Shown: piece by piece, positions 7,943-15,373 of the stretch
Layout of the letters: each line of letters opens with the position of its first letter
Numbering within the stretch: position 1 is the stretch's first letter
Program-made: the position numbers and the translations under genes
NCBI RefSeq assembly: GCF_014648915.1
Contig: NZ_BMSA01000017.1
Span: forward strand, 162,418-226,417
Direction of reading: 5' to 3'
Source of the DNA: Streptomyces phaeofaciens
GTDB lineage: Bacteria > Actinomycetota > Actinomycetes > Streptomycetales > Streptomycetaceae
DNA length: 64,000 nucleotides
Notes under the pieces: model-generated
The model's database searches: none
What the model was told of the DNA's origin: nothing
The model's input: the letters and a program-made list of their open reading frames with translations, nothing else

Positions 7943-8694
7943 TTGGTCCCCTTGATGCGTGCGTGGATGTCGGCGGCGCGGGCGAGGAGGGGGGCCGCGT
8001 AGGCGCGCCGCAGCGCGTCCGGGGTGTCGAAGCCGGGTTCGTCCCTGAGCCAGACGTCGGGGATCTCGGCGGTGACCTCGGCGAGCAGTTCGGCGGTGAC
8101 CAGCGGGGCCAGCTGCGCGGCGGCCGCCGCGACGTCGGGCGCGAAGGGCGCGAGGGCGTGGTCGGAGGCGTCGTAGGGGCGGGCCGCGGAGGTCGGCGCG
8201 GTGGGCCAGTTGTGCTGCCAGATCATGGTGGCGCCGTGGTCGATGAGCCACAGGTCGCCGCCGTGCACCAGCAGGTTGGGGTTGCGCCAGGAGCGGTCGA
8301 CGTTGTTCACCAGCGCGTCGAACCAGACGATCCGGCCGGCCTCCTCGGGGCTCACCGCGAAGGCGAGCGGGTCGAAGCCGAGGGCGCCGGAGAGGAAGTC
8401 CATCCCGAGGTTGGTGCCCCCGCTCGCCCGCAACAGGTCCTGGACCTGCTGTTCGGGTTCGCCGAGCCCCAGTACCGGGTCGAGGGCGACGGTCACAAGA
8501 CGGGGCATCCGCAGGCCCAGCCGGCGGGCGAGTTCACCGCAGACGACCTCGGCGACGAGGGTCTTGCGGCCCTGCCCCGCGCCGGTGAACTTGAGGACGT
8601 AGGTCCCGAGATCGTCGGCCTCGACGAGCCCCGGCAGTGAGCCGCCCTCCCGCAGGGGCGTGATGAAGCGGGTGGCGGTGACTTCCTTGAGCAT
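7939..8694 (-). CDS. HipA-like kinase-fold protein
   Basis: 251 residues from ATG 8694, about half the length of E. coli HipA. Visible kinase features: Lys35 in TYVLKF, the catalytic-loop-like segment FDALVNNVDRSWRNPNLL (Asp133, Asn138) and a DFG-like LIDHG with Asp152. HipA kinases phosphorylate proteins (GltX in E. coli) and cause growth arrest. This family is coupled to DUF3037 rather than to a HipB antitoxin, and no HTH partner is present. Whether it is a toxin, a regulator or part of a defence pair cannot be told from the sequence. Confidence 0.85.
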   Translation of the reverse strand: MLKEVTATRFITPLREGGSLPGLVEADDLGTYVLKFTGAGQGRKTLVAEVVCGELARRLGLRMPRLVTVALDPVLGLGEPEQQVQDLLRASGGTNLGMDFLSGALGFDPLAFAVSPEEAGRIVWFDALVNNVDRSWRNPNLLVHGGDLWLIDHGATMIWQHNWPTAPTSAARPYDASDHALAPFAPDVAAAAAQLAPLVTAELLAEVTAEIPDVWLRDEPGFDTPDALRRAYAAPLLARAADIHARIKGTK

Positions 8695-8880
8695 CGCCCC
8701 AGGTTACTGGCGCCGGGCGGGCCGGCGTCGACAGCTCGGCGACAGCTCTGGCTTACGCGGGCCCGACCTCGAACCGGTCAATATCTCGACACTGTCCGGA
8801 CTTGGCGTCGCCGCTGAACGAGCGGCGCCCACGGCCCGTACCACTTGACAGATCCAGCCCCCCTGGAAGGGAACCTCAGC

Positions 8881-9393
8881 ATGACCAGCGCATCGATCGA
8901 ACCCTCGTCGGGACCCGCCCGTCGTACCGTCGTGACGGCCGCCGGAGTCGCGGGACTCGCCGTCGCGCTGACCGCGTGCGGAGGCTCCGACGACAGCTCC
9001 GACGCGTCGGCGTCGTCCGGCGGTTCCTCGGGCGGCACCGGCTCGACCGGCGGCACCGAATCCGCGAGCAGCGGCGGCACGGGCGGCGGGGACAACGCCG
9101 CGGCCGGGGCCGCGCTCGCCAGCACCGCCGACATCCCCGAGGGCGGCGGCAAGGTCTTCGATGCCGAGAAGGTGGTCGTCGTCCAGCCGACCGCGGGCAC
9201 GTACAAGGCGTTCTCGGCCGTGTGCACCCACGCGGGCTGCGGGGTGAAGAGCGTCGCGGACGGGGTCATCAACTGCCCCTGTCACCAGAGCAACTTCTCG
9301 ATCGAGGACGGCAGCGTGAAGAGCGGTCCGGCCACGAAGTCGCTGCCCGAGGTGAAGATCACCGTCAGCGGCGACTCGATCACGCTGGCCTGA
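8881..9393 (+). CDS. Tat-exported Rieske [2Fe-2S] lipoprotein
   Basis: 170 residues from ATG 8881, after GGAAGGGA. An in-frame TTG at 8845 is less likely because it lengthens the leader without adding features. The leader has an Arg-Arg pair at 14-15 and lipobox LTAC with Cys33. A Ser/Gly/Thr-rich linker (38-80) leads to the Rieske domain: CTHAGC at 115-120 and CPCHQS at 132-137. Expected cluster ligands are Cys115, His117, Cys132 and His135, with a Cys120-Cys134 disulfide. It is presumably a membrane-tethered electron carrier; no partner oxidase is adjacent. Its end overlaps the convergent gene by 14 bases. Confidence 0.93.
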   Translation: MTSASIEPSSGPARRTVVTAAGVAGLAVALTACGGSDDSSDASASSGGSSGGTGSTGGTESASSGGTGGGDNAAAGAALASTADIPEGGGKVFDAEKVVVVQPTAGTYKAFSAVCTHAGCGVKSVADGVINCPCHQSNFSIEDGSVKSGPATKSLPEVKITVSGDSITLA

Positions 9394-10075
9394 CGCCGGG
9401 CGGCCGAAGGCACGTCAGCACCTCGTCCGTGGTCGCGACCGTGGCGACCAACGCGAGGGTGTGACGGATCATCGCGGGGGTGTAGTCGGCGGGCACCCCC
9501 GCGATGGCGTCCGACGGCACGACGGCCGCGTAGCCGCGGTTGACCGCGTCGAAGACGGTGTTGGGGATCGCCACGTTGGCGGAGACCCCGGCGACGACGA
9601 GTGTGCGGCAGCCGAGGTTGCGCAGCAGCGCGTCGACGTCGGTGCCCTGGATCGGCGACAGGCCGTGCAGCCGGCGTACGACGAGGTCCTGCTCGGCGAC
9701 CTCGATCGGGGGCGCCACGCGGACCGCGGGGGTGCCGGTGAGCTGCTGGACGGGGAGGCGCGCGGCGGCGCGGAAGAGGCGCGCGTTGCGGTTCGCGCCC
9801 CGGCCGTCGGGGCGGCGTTCGGCGACGGCGTGGATCACCTGGATCCCGGCCGCGTGCGCGGCGGCGACCAGTCTGGCCACATTGGCGAGGGCCCCCGACT
9901 CCCTTGCCTCGTGGGCCAGTTGAGGCAGGGCGGCGTTCGGTCCGACGACGCCCTGCTGGCACTCCACCGTGATCAGGACGGTGGCGGCGGGTTCGAGGAG
10001 GGCACTCAGCTCTTCGGACGACGGCACGGATCCCCCTGGTGTCGGTGCGGACCGGGCGGTGACACTAACCGCCAT
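9380..10075 (-). CDS. Isochorismatase-like hydrolase-fold protein lacking the catalytic triad
   Basis: 231 residues from ATG 10075. The fold is recognisable from VLITVECQQGVVGP, the VVRRLHGLSPIQGTDVDALL segment and LGCRTLVVAGVSANVAIPNT. The family's Asp-Lys-Cys triad is not seen: Asp is replaced by Glu38 in VECQQ, the Lys region reads RRLHG, and the nucleophile position in GVSANVAI holds Ala instead of Cys. It is therefore probably a non-hydrolytic member or uses other chemistry. A strong 25-bp dyad in the 82-base divergent region suggests co-regulation with the flavin protein at 10158. Confidence 0.8.
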   Translation of the reverse strand: MAVSVTARSAPTPGGSVPSSEELSALLEPAATVLITVECQQGVVGPNAALPQLAHEARESGALANVARLVAAAHAAGIQVIHAVAERRPDGRGANRNARLFRAAARLPVQQLTGTPAVRVAPPIEVAEQDLVVRRLHGLSPIQGTDVDALLRNLGCRTLVVAGVSANVAIPNTVFDAVNRGYAAVVPSDAIAGVPADYTPAMIRHTLALVATVATTDEVLTCLRPPGVRPA

Positions 10076-10101
10076 TGCGCCGAGAAGGAAGAAGTCCCAT
10101 C

Positions 10102-10126
10102 CTTTTCTGACGGGACGTCAGAAAAG
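10102..10126. promoter_or_regulatory. Perfect 25-bp dyad operator between divergent genes
   Basis: Arms CTTTTCTGACG (10102-10112) and CGTCAGAAAAG (10116-10126) are exact reverse complements around GGA. It sits 26 bases from the isochorismatase-like start and 31 from the flavin-protein start, so a bound repressor could block both. The core CTGACG-N3-CGTCAG recurs as CTGACG-N3-CATCAG at 17368-17382. Confidence 0.7.
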
Positions 10127-10157
10127 CAGTACCGAAGAACAATGAAGAGGGGGCCGG

Positions 10158-10625
10158 ATGACCGTCACGCAGCGCCGGGGCCGGAAGATCATGATGACGC
10201 CTGGCGAGCTGGACTCGTTCCTCACCACCCAGCGCACCTGCCGGGTGGCCACCGTGTCCGCCGAGGGCGCCCCGCACGTGAGCGCCCTGTGGTACCTGTG
10301 GGACGGCAGCGCGCTCTGGCTGTACTCGGTCGTCCGCAGCAAGCGCTGGACGCAGCTGCTGCGCGATCCGCGGGTCGCGATCGTGGTCGACACGGGCGAG
10401 GAGTACGACTCGCTGCGGGGTGTCGAGCTGTCCGGCGCCGTGGAGTTCGTGGGCGAGGCCCCGCGCACCGGGGAGCTGTGCGCCGAACTCGACGCCGTGG
10501 AAACGCTGTTCGCCCGCAAGAACTTCGGCCTGGACGCCATGCCGCACGACGGACGGCACGCCTGGGTGCGGCTGCGCCCCGAGAAGATCGTCTCCTGGGA
10601 CTTCCGCAAGCTCGGCGACCAGTAG
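10158..10625 (+). CDS. Flavin/F420-type split-barrel protein (pyridoxamine 5'-phosphate oxidase family)
   Basis: 155 residues from ATG 10158, with an upstream GAAGAGGGGG ribosome site. The split-barrel fold is seen in TCRVATVSAEGAPHVSALWY and LWLYSVVRSKRWTQLLRDPR; the SKRWTQLL segment contacts the cofactor phosphate in PPOX-fold enzymes. The ending VRLRPEKIVSWDFRK is typical of the F420-binding actinobacterial branch. It may reduce an unknown substrate with F420H2 or bind flavin. It is divergent from the degenerate isochorismatase and probably shares its operator. Confidence 0.85.
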   Translation: MTVTQRRGRKIMMTPGELDSFLTTQRTCRVATVSAEGAPHVSALWYLWDGSALWLYSVVRSKRWTQLLRDPRVAIVVDTGEEYDSLRGVELSGAVEFVGEAPRTGELCAELDAVETLFARKNFGLDAMPHDGRHAWVRLRPEKIVSWDFRKLGDQ

Positions 10626-10687
10626 CCCCGGACCGCACCGCCGGCCCCGGCCCGTACCCGCCGGCGACCGGGAGACCCCGACCGGAG

Positions 10688-11590
10688 TCAGCCCAGGCCG
10701 TCGGCCGCCGACTTCAGCGCCTCGACCGCCGCCCGGATCGACGGACGGCGGTCGGCGTCCGCCCGCCACACGACGTAGACGTGCCGGCGCACCCGCTGCC
10801 GGAGCGGGACCGTCACGACCCCCTCCGGCACCGGGTGCCGGCCCAGCAGGGGCGCGATGCAGACCCCCAGCCCGGCGGCGACCAGACCCAGTTGGGTGTG
10901 CGTCTCGGCGGCCCGGTGACCGACGATCGGTTCGATGCCGCGCGAGCGCAGCGTGAACATCAGCCACTCGTGGCAGAACTCGCCCTCGCCCCAGGTGATC
11001 CACTCGTCCTCGGCGAACTCCCCCAGGTCCACCTCGTCCCGGCCCGCGAGTCGGTGCCCGGCCGGCATCGCCACCTCGGCGGGATCGTCGAGGACGGGCG
11101 CCTTGACCAGGCCGTCGGGCACGGGCATCGGCTTGTTGTACCAGTCGAGGACGACCGCCAGGTCCAGGTCGCCGCGGACGACCCCGGCGATGCCGCGCTC
11201 CGGCTCCAGCTCGCACGAGCGCAGCCGCAGCCCGGGGTGGTCCTTGCGCAGCGCGGCGAGCGCGGCGGGGAACAGGCCGCGCGCCGCCGTCGGGAACGCC
11301 GACAGCCTCAGCTCCCCCACCACCTGCCCGCGCTGGGCCTCCAGATCGGACTGGGCCAGCTCGACCTGGGACAGGATCCGGGACGCGTGCTGGGCGAGCA
11401 GCCGCCCCGCGTCCGTCAGCCGCACCCCGCGCCCGTGCCGGGCCAGCAGTTGCTGCCCGACCTCCCGCTCCAGCTTGGCCATCTGCTGGGAGACCGCCGA
11501 CGTGGTGATGTGCAGCCCCACGGCGGCCCCGCTGACCGAGCCGTGCCGGGCGAGGGCATCGAGGGTGCGCAGGCGCTCCAGGTTCAACAT
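10688..11590 (-). CDS. LysR-family transcriptional regulator
   Basis: 300 residues from ATG 11590. The N-terminal winged HTH is clear (LERLRTLDALARHGSVSGAA and TSAVSQQMAKLEREVGQQLL, residues 3-60). A periplasmic-binding-like effector domain follows from about residue 90. It is transcribed divergently from the EamA exporter, the usual layout for a LysR regulator controlling its neighbour and itself. The effector is unknown. The 74-base intergenic region carries dyads and direct repeats fit for binding. Confidence 0.93.
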   Translation of the reverse strand: MLNLERLRTLDALARHGSVSGAAVGLHITTSAVSQQMAKLEREVGQQLLARHGRGVRLTDAGRLLAQHASRILSQVELAQSDLEAQRGQVVGELRLSAFPTAARGLFPAALAALRKDHPGLRLRSCELEPERGIAGVVRGDLDLAVVLDWYNKPMPVPDGLVKAPVLDDPAEVAMPAGHRLAGRDEVDLGEFAEDEWITWGEGEFCHEWLMFTLRSRGIEPIVGHRAAETHTQLGLVAAGLGVCIAPLLGRHPVPEGVVTVPLRQRVRRHVYVVWRADADRRPSIRAAVEALKSAADGLG

Positions 11591-11598
11591 GTAAGCAA

Positions 11599-11641
11599 TG
11601 CTACGAGGTATCCCATGGAAATTCTCGATTGTGCTACGAGA
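11599..11641. promoter_or_regulatory. Candidate LysR binding region
   Basis: The LysR/EamA intergenic region holds a direct repeat TGCTACGAG at 11599-11607 and 11632-11640 (about three helical turns apart). It also holds an inverted pair TCTCG-N9-CGAGA at 11623-11641, close to the LTTR-box form. Position between divergent genes supports an operator; no binding data. Confidence 0.5.
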
Positions 11642-11664
11642 TCTATCGCGGCATCGTGGGGACC

Positions 11665-12612
11665 ATGACCACCGCCACCTCCATCGCCACCACCACCCGG
11701 GACCCCCTCGGGACCGGCGCCCGCCCCCACCGCACCCTCGACTGGCGGCTGCGCTTCGGCGCCCTGTCCCTGATCTGGGGCTTCAGCTTTCTGCTGATCA
11801 AGGTGGGCACGAACGGCTACGCCCCCTTCCAGGTCACCCTGGGCAGGCTGGTGTTCGGTACGGCGGTGCTGGCGGCCGCGATGGCGGTGAAGCGGGAGCG
11901 GCTGCCGCGCGGGATACGCACCTGGGCCCATCTGACGGTCGCCGCGTTCCTGCTGAACGCCCTGCCGTTCTCCCTGTTCGCCTACGCCGAGCTGACCATC
12001 CCGTCCACGCTGGCCGGCATCTGCAACGCGACCTCCCCGCTGTGGGGCATGGCCCTCTCCGTCGTCGCGCTCTCCGAGGACCGGCCCACCCGGCTCCGGG
12101 TGGCGGGCCTGGGCCTGGGCTTCCTCGGCGTCCTGACCGTCCTGGGCGCCTGGCAGGGCTTCCACGGCCTGGACGCCCGGGGCACGGCGATGGCCCTGCT
12201 GGCCTCGCTGAGCTACCCGATCGGCTGGATCCACGTCCGCCGCACCCTGGCCGGTACCGGCTCCTCGGCCCTGTCGATGACCGGCGCCCAGCTCTTCCTC
12301 GGCACACTCCAACTCGCCGTGGTCACCCCGCTGTTCACCTCCTTCCCGAGCCGCTTCCCGCTCGTCCCGCTGCTCGCGATCGCCGCGCTCGGCGCGCTCG
12401 GCACGGGGCTGGCGGTGCTGATCCAGTACGGCCTGGTCGCCGAGGTCGGGCCGACCACCGCGCAGATGGTCACGTACTTCATCCCGGTCATCGCCACCGG
12501 GGCGGGGGTCGCCCTGCTGGGCGAGTCGCTTCGCTGGAGCACACCGGTGGGGGCGGTGATCGTTCTCGCGGGGGCGGCGCTGACGCAGGCCAGAGGCAAG
12601 TCGTCGACGTGA
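11665..12612 (+). CDS. EamA/DMT-family exporter
   Basis: 315 residues from ATG 11665; an in-frame start at 11629 would add residues reading through the operator region. There are about ten hydrophobic segments in two EamA repeats (LRFGALSLIWGFSFLLIKVG opens the first). The TIPSTLAGICNATSPLWGMA motif is characteristic of the 10-TMS drug/metabolite exporters. The cargo is unknown; with a divergent LysR regulator an efflux role induced by a small molecule is likely. No good Shine-Dalgarno is visible, so a short or absent leader is possible. Confidence 0.9.
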   Translation: MTTATSIATTTRDPLGTGARPHRTLDWRLRFGALSLIWGFSFLLIKVGTNGYAPFQVTLGRLVFGTAVLAAAMAVKRERLPRGIRTWAHLTVAAFLLNALPFSLFAYAELTIPSTLAGICNATSPLWGMALSVVALSEDRPTRLRVAGLGLGFLGVLTVLGAWQGFHGLDARGTAMALLASLSYPIGWIHVRRTLAGTGSSALSMTGAQLFLGTLQLAVVTPLFTSFPSRFPLVPLLAIAALGALGTGLAVLIQYGLVAEVGPTTAQMVTYFIPVIATGAGVALLGESLRWSTPVGAVIVLAGAALTQARGKSST

Positions 12613-12687
12613 CGCCCCAGACCTGACTCCCCCGACGTGACGCCCCAGACCTGACTCTCCGGACCTGACTCCCTAGACGTAACTCCG
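12606..12687. repeat. 28-bp tandem repeat, two full units and a degenerate third
   Basis: Units start at 12606 and 12634 with GACGTGACGCCCCAGACCTG and continue ACTC; they differ at a few final bases. A shorter third copy starts near 12661 (GGACCTGACTCCCTAGACG). The array begins inside the last codons of the EamA gene and ends past the stop codon of the convergent MocR gene. Confidence 0.75.
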
Positions 12688-14004
12688 CTGGGGCGAGGGG
12701 CCCACCGCCGCCGCCACCGCGTCCGCCAACGGCCCCACCTCCCCCGCGGCCAGTGTCGAAACGGTGATCCGGATCGCCGCAGGAGCCGCCGAGCGGAACC
12801 GCGCGCCGGGCGCCACCGCCCACCCCGCGTGCAGCAACCGCGCGACAGCACCCGTCTCGTCCGGCACCGGGACCCACACGTTCATCCCACTGCGCCCGTG
12901 CGCGGCGACCCCGCGCGCGGCCAGCGCACCGATGAGCGCGTCGCGCCGCTCCCGGTACGCGGCGGCCACCGCGGGTCCGTCCACCGCCCCGTCCGCCCAC
13001 AGCCGCGCCACCGCCCGCTGCATGAGCAGACTCACCCATCCCGGGCCCAGCCGCTGCCGCCCGCGCACCCGGTCGACGGTGACGTCGTCCCCGGTCAGCA
13101 CGGCGAGCCGCAGGTCGGGGCCGTACGCCTTGGCGACCGAGCGGACGAAGGCCCAGTGCCTGGTGACGCCGGCGAGGGGGGTCAGGGGGAGGTCGACGAT
13201 GCCGTGGCCGTGGTCGTCCTCGATCAGCAGGGTGCCGGGGTGGTCGGCGAGGACGGCCCGCAGGGCACGGGCGCGGGCGGCGCTCACGGACGCGCCGGTG
13301 GGGTTCTGCGCCCGGTCGGTCACCAGCACGGCGCTCGCCCCGCCCTCCAGCGCGGCCCGCAGCCGCTCGGGCAGCGGTCCCTCGTCGTCGACGCCGACCG
13401 GGACCGTGCGCAGCCCGAGCGCCGGGACGAGGTCGAGCGTCCGGCCCCATCCGGGGTCCTCGACCACGACCCCGTCCCCCGGTCTGAGGTGGGCCGCGAG
13501 GACGCGTTCGACCGCGTCCAGCGAGCCCGAGGCCACGGTGAGCGGCCCGGCGGGCACCCCGTCGGCGTCGAGTCCGGCCCTGGCGAGGCGGGCCAGCTCG
13601 GGGTCCACGGGGTCGGCTCCGTACAGGACCGGCTCGCGGTCGCCCCGCTCGGCGGCCGCCGCGAACGCGCCGGCGAGCGGGGGCAGCAGGGCCGGGTCGG
13701 GGTTGCCGTCCGCCAGGTCGCGCACCCCCTCCGGCACGTCGACGCGCACCTTCTCCCGGCCGGTGGTGGCCGGCTTGGGCCGCACCCGGCTGCCCCGCCG
13801 GCCATGGGTCTCGATGACCCCGCGCTCGCGCAGGGTGCGGTAGGCGGCCGCGACGGTGTTCGGGTTCACCCCGAGCGTGACCGCCAGTTCCCTCATCGGA
13901 GGCAGTGACTGGCCCGGTTCCAGGACGCCTTCGCCCACCGCGCGTTCGATGCTCGCGGAAATGTCCGCTGCACGCCGTCCGGTGATCCGATACTCTTCTA
14001 GCAC
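12673..14004 (-). CDS. MocR-type regulator: GntR winged helix fused to aminotransferase fold
   Basis: 443 residues from GTG 14004. Residues 1-75 form a GntR winged HTH (GQSLPPMRELAVTLGVNPNT, then VAAAYRTLRERGVI). Residues 95-440 have the fold-type I aminotransferase shape, with the NPTG turn at 234-237 and the likely PLP lysine Lys292 in SVAKAYGPD. MocR proteins sense PLP or amino compounds; PdxR members control vitamin B6 genes. The divergent neighbours are PPOX-fold proteins, fitting a B6- or flavin-related circuit. Start and neighbour are only 23 bases apart. Confidence 0.92.
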   Translation of the reverse strand: MLEEYRITGRRAADISASIERAVGEGVLEPGQSLPPMRELAVTLGVNPNTVAAAYRTLRERGVIETHGRRGSRVRPKPATTGREKVRVDVPEGVRDLADGNPDPALLPPLAGAFAAAAERGDREPVLYGADPVDPELARLARAGLDADGVPAGPLTVASGSLDAVERVLAAHLRPGDGVVVEDPGWGRTLDLVPALGLRTVPVGVDDEGPLPERLRAALEGGASAVLVTDRAQNPTGASVSAARARALRAVLADHPGTLLIEDDHGHGIVDLPLTPLAGVTRHWAFVRSVAKAYGPDLRLAVLTGDDVTVDRVRGRQRLGPGWVSLLMQRAVARLWADGAVDGPAVAAAYRERRDALIGALAARGVAAHGRSGMNVWVPVPDETGAVARLLHAGWAVAPGARFRSAAPAAIRITVSTLAAGEVGPLADAVAAAVGPSPQRSYV

Positions 14005-14027
14005 AAAGCCAATTATGCACTAGTGCA
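14005..14027. promoter_or_regulatory. Compact divergent promoter/operator with 12-bp palindrome
   Basis: These 23 bases are the whole space between two start codons. TGCACTAGTGCA (14016-14027) is a perfect palindrome touching the plus-strand ATG. On the minus strand CATAAT (14017-14012) sits where a -10 box would place transcription start at the GTG itself. At least the MocR mRNA, and perhaps both, would then be leaderless. MocR is the obvious candidate to bind here. Confidence 0.6.
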
Positions 14028-14723
14028 ATGGAGAACGCCATGCAGGGGACCCAGGAGACGACGAACCGGCCCGCCGCCTACACCCCGACCGACCGCACGG
14101 TCCCCACCCGGTCCGCGCAGAAGGCGTCGTACGACAAGGAGCTGGTGCACGCGATACTCGACGAGGGGTACGTCTGCCACCTGGGCTTCGTCCGCGACGG
14201 GGCGCCCGTGGTGCTGCCGACGCTGTACGGCCGGGTCGGCGAGACGCTCTATGTGCACGGCTCGACCGGCTCGCGGCCGCTGCGGATGACGGGGCAGGCC
14301 GACCCGGGGCTGCCGGTGTGCCTGACAGTGACGCACGTGGACGGTCTGGTCCTGGCCCGCTCGGCCTTCCACCACTCGATCAACTACCGCTCGGTCGTGG
14401 TGCACGGCCTCGCGTACGACGTCACGGACCCGCAGGAGAAGCTCGCCGCGCTCGACGCCCTGGTCGACCACGTCGTCCCGGGCCGGGCCGCCGACTCCAG
14501 GCCCGCCAACAAGAAGGAGCTGGCCGCCACCGCGGTGATCCGCCTCGACCTGAACGAGGTCTCCGCCAAGACCCGCACCGGCGGGGTGAACGAAGAGCCC
14601 GAGGACCTCTCCCTCCCCCACTGGGCCGGCGTCGTCCCGCTGCTCAAGGGCTACGGCACCCCGCTCCCCGAGGCCGACCTCGCGCCGGGCACCGGGCTCC
14701 CGGACTACCTGGCGGTGCCGTGA
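14028..14723 (+). CDS. Flavin-nucleotide-binding split-barrel protein (NimA-like PPOX)
   Basis: 231 residues from ATG 14028. The split-barrel core begins ILDEGYVCHLGFVRDGAPVV, continues LPTLYGRVGETLYVHGSTGS and then FHHSINYRSVVVHG. These are hallmarks of the NimA/YkgJ-type Pyridox_ox_2 family that binds FMN. Relatives include nitroimidazole reductases, but most have no known substrate. It is controlled from the 23-base divergent region shared with MocR. Its stop overlaps the next start (TGATG), so the two downstream genes are translationally coupled. Confidence 0.88.
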   Translation: MENAMQGTQETTNRPAAYTPTDRTVPTRSAQKASYDKELVHAILDEGYVCHLGFVRDGAPVVLPTLYGRVGETLYVHGSTGSRPLRMTGQADPGLPVCLTVTHVDGLVLARSAFHHSINYRSVVVHGLAYDVTDPQEKLAALDALVDHVVPGRAADSRPANKKELAATAVIRLDLNEVSAKTRTGGVNEEPEDLSLPHWAGVVPLLKGYGTPLPEADLAPGTGLPDYLAVP

Positions 14724-15355
14724 TGCTCGTCCACCCCTGGGACGCCCCCCACGACGACGCCGAGTGGCAGGACTGGCTGTCGACGCGCGACTTCGGCCAG
14801 CTCGCCGTCAACGGACCGCTCGGTGAGCCCCCGTTCGTCCAGCCGCTCCACTTCGCCTACGACCCCGGTCGCGGCGAGGCGGTCACCCATCTGGCCAGGC
14901 CCAACCCGCTGTGGTCCGCCCTGGAGGCGGAACCGGTGGTGCTGCTGAGCGTGGTCGACGACTACGTGTACGTGCCCGGCCCCTGGCAGGCGGCCCCGGA
15001 CGGGCCCGCCGAGCACGGCACGCCCACGAGCTTCTACGCGGCCGTCCAGCTCCGGTGCACGGCGCGGATCGTGGACGACCCGGCCGCAAAGGCCGAGCTC
15101 CTCAACCGTCAGGTCGGGCACTTCCAGCCGGAGGGCGGCTCCGCCCGGGCGGCGGTGGGCGAGGCGCCGTACGGCCGGCTGCTCGCCGGGATCCGGGGCA
15201 TCCGGCTGGAGGTGACCGGCGTACGGGCGAAGTTCAAGTACGCGAACCACCGGCCGGCCGAGGTGCGGGACCGGATCGCGGCCGGGCTGGCGGCGCGCGG
15301 CGGCCCCGGGGACCCGGCGGCACGCGCGCACCTGCTGCGGCGCTCCGGGGCGTGA
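14723..15355 (+). CDS. PaiB-like FMN-binding split-barrel protein
   Basis: 210 residues from ATG 14723, whose A is the last base of the preceding TGA. Motifs LHFAYDPGRGEAVTHLARPN, VVDDYVYVPGPW and TSFYAAVQLRCTARIVDDPA match the FMN-binding PaiB family. The family's terminal ..VRAKFKYANHRPAEVRDRIA corresponds to the K-x-SQNRP-type segment. PaiB in Bacillus represses sporulation and protease genes, but here no DNA-binding segment is seen. Probably an FMN-dependent enzyme in the MocR regulon. Confidence 0.83.
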   Translation: MLVHPWDAPHDDAEWQDWLSTRDFGQLAVNGPLGEPPFVQPLHFAYDPGRGEAVTHLARPNPLWSALEAEPVVLLSVVDDYVYVPGPWQAAPDGPAEHGTPTSFYAAVQLRCTARIVDDPAAKAELLNRQVGHFQPEGGSARAAVGEAPYGRLLAGIRGIRLEVTGVRAKFKYANHRPAEVRDRIAAGLAARGGPGDPAARAHLLRRSGA

Positions 15356-15373
15356 CCCCCGGCCGCCGGTGGC

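Noticed and set aside
12488..14041. Alternative 517-codon minus-strand frame over the MocR gene
   Set aside because: It is out of frame with the clear GntR and aminotransferase motifs and is Arg/Gly/Ala-rich throughout.
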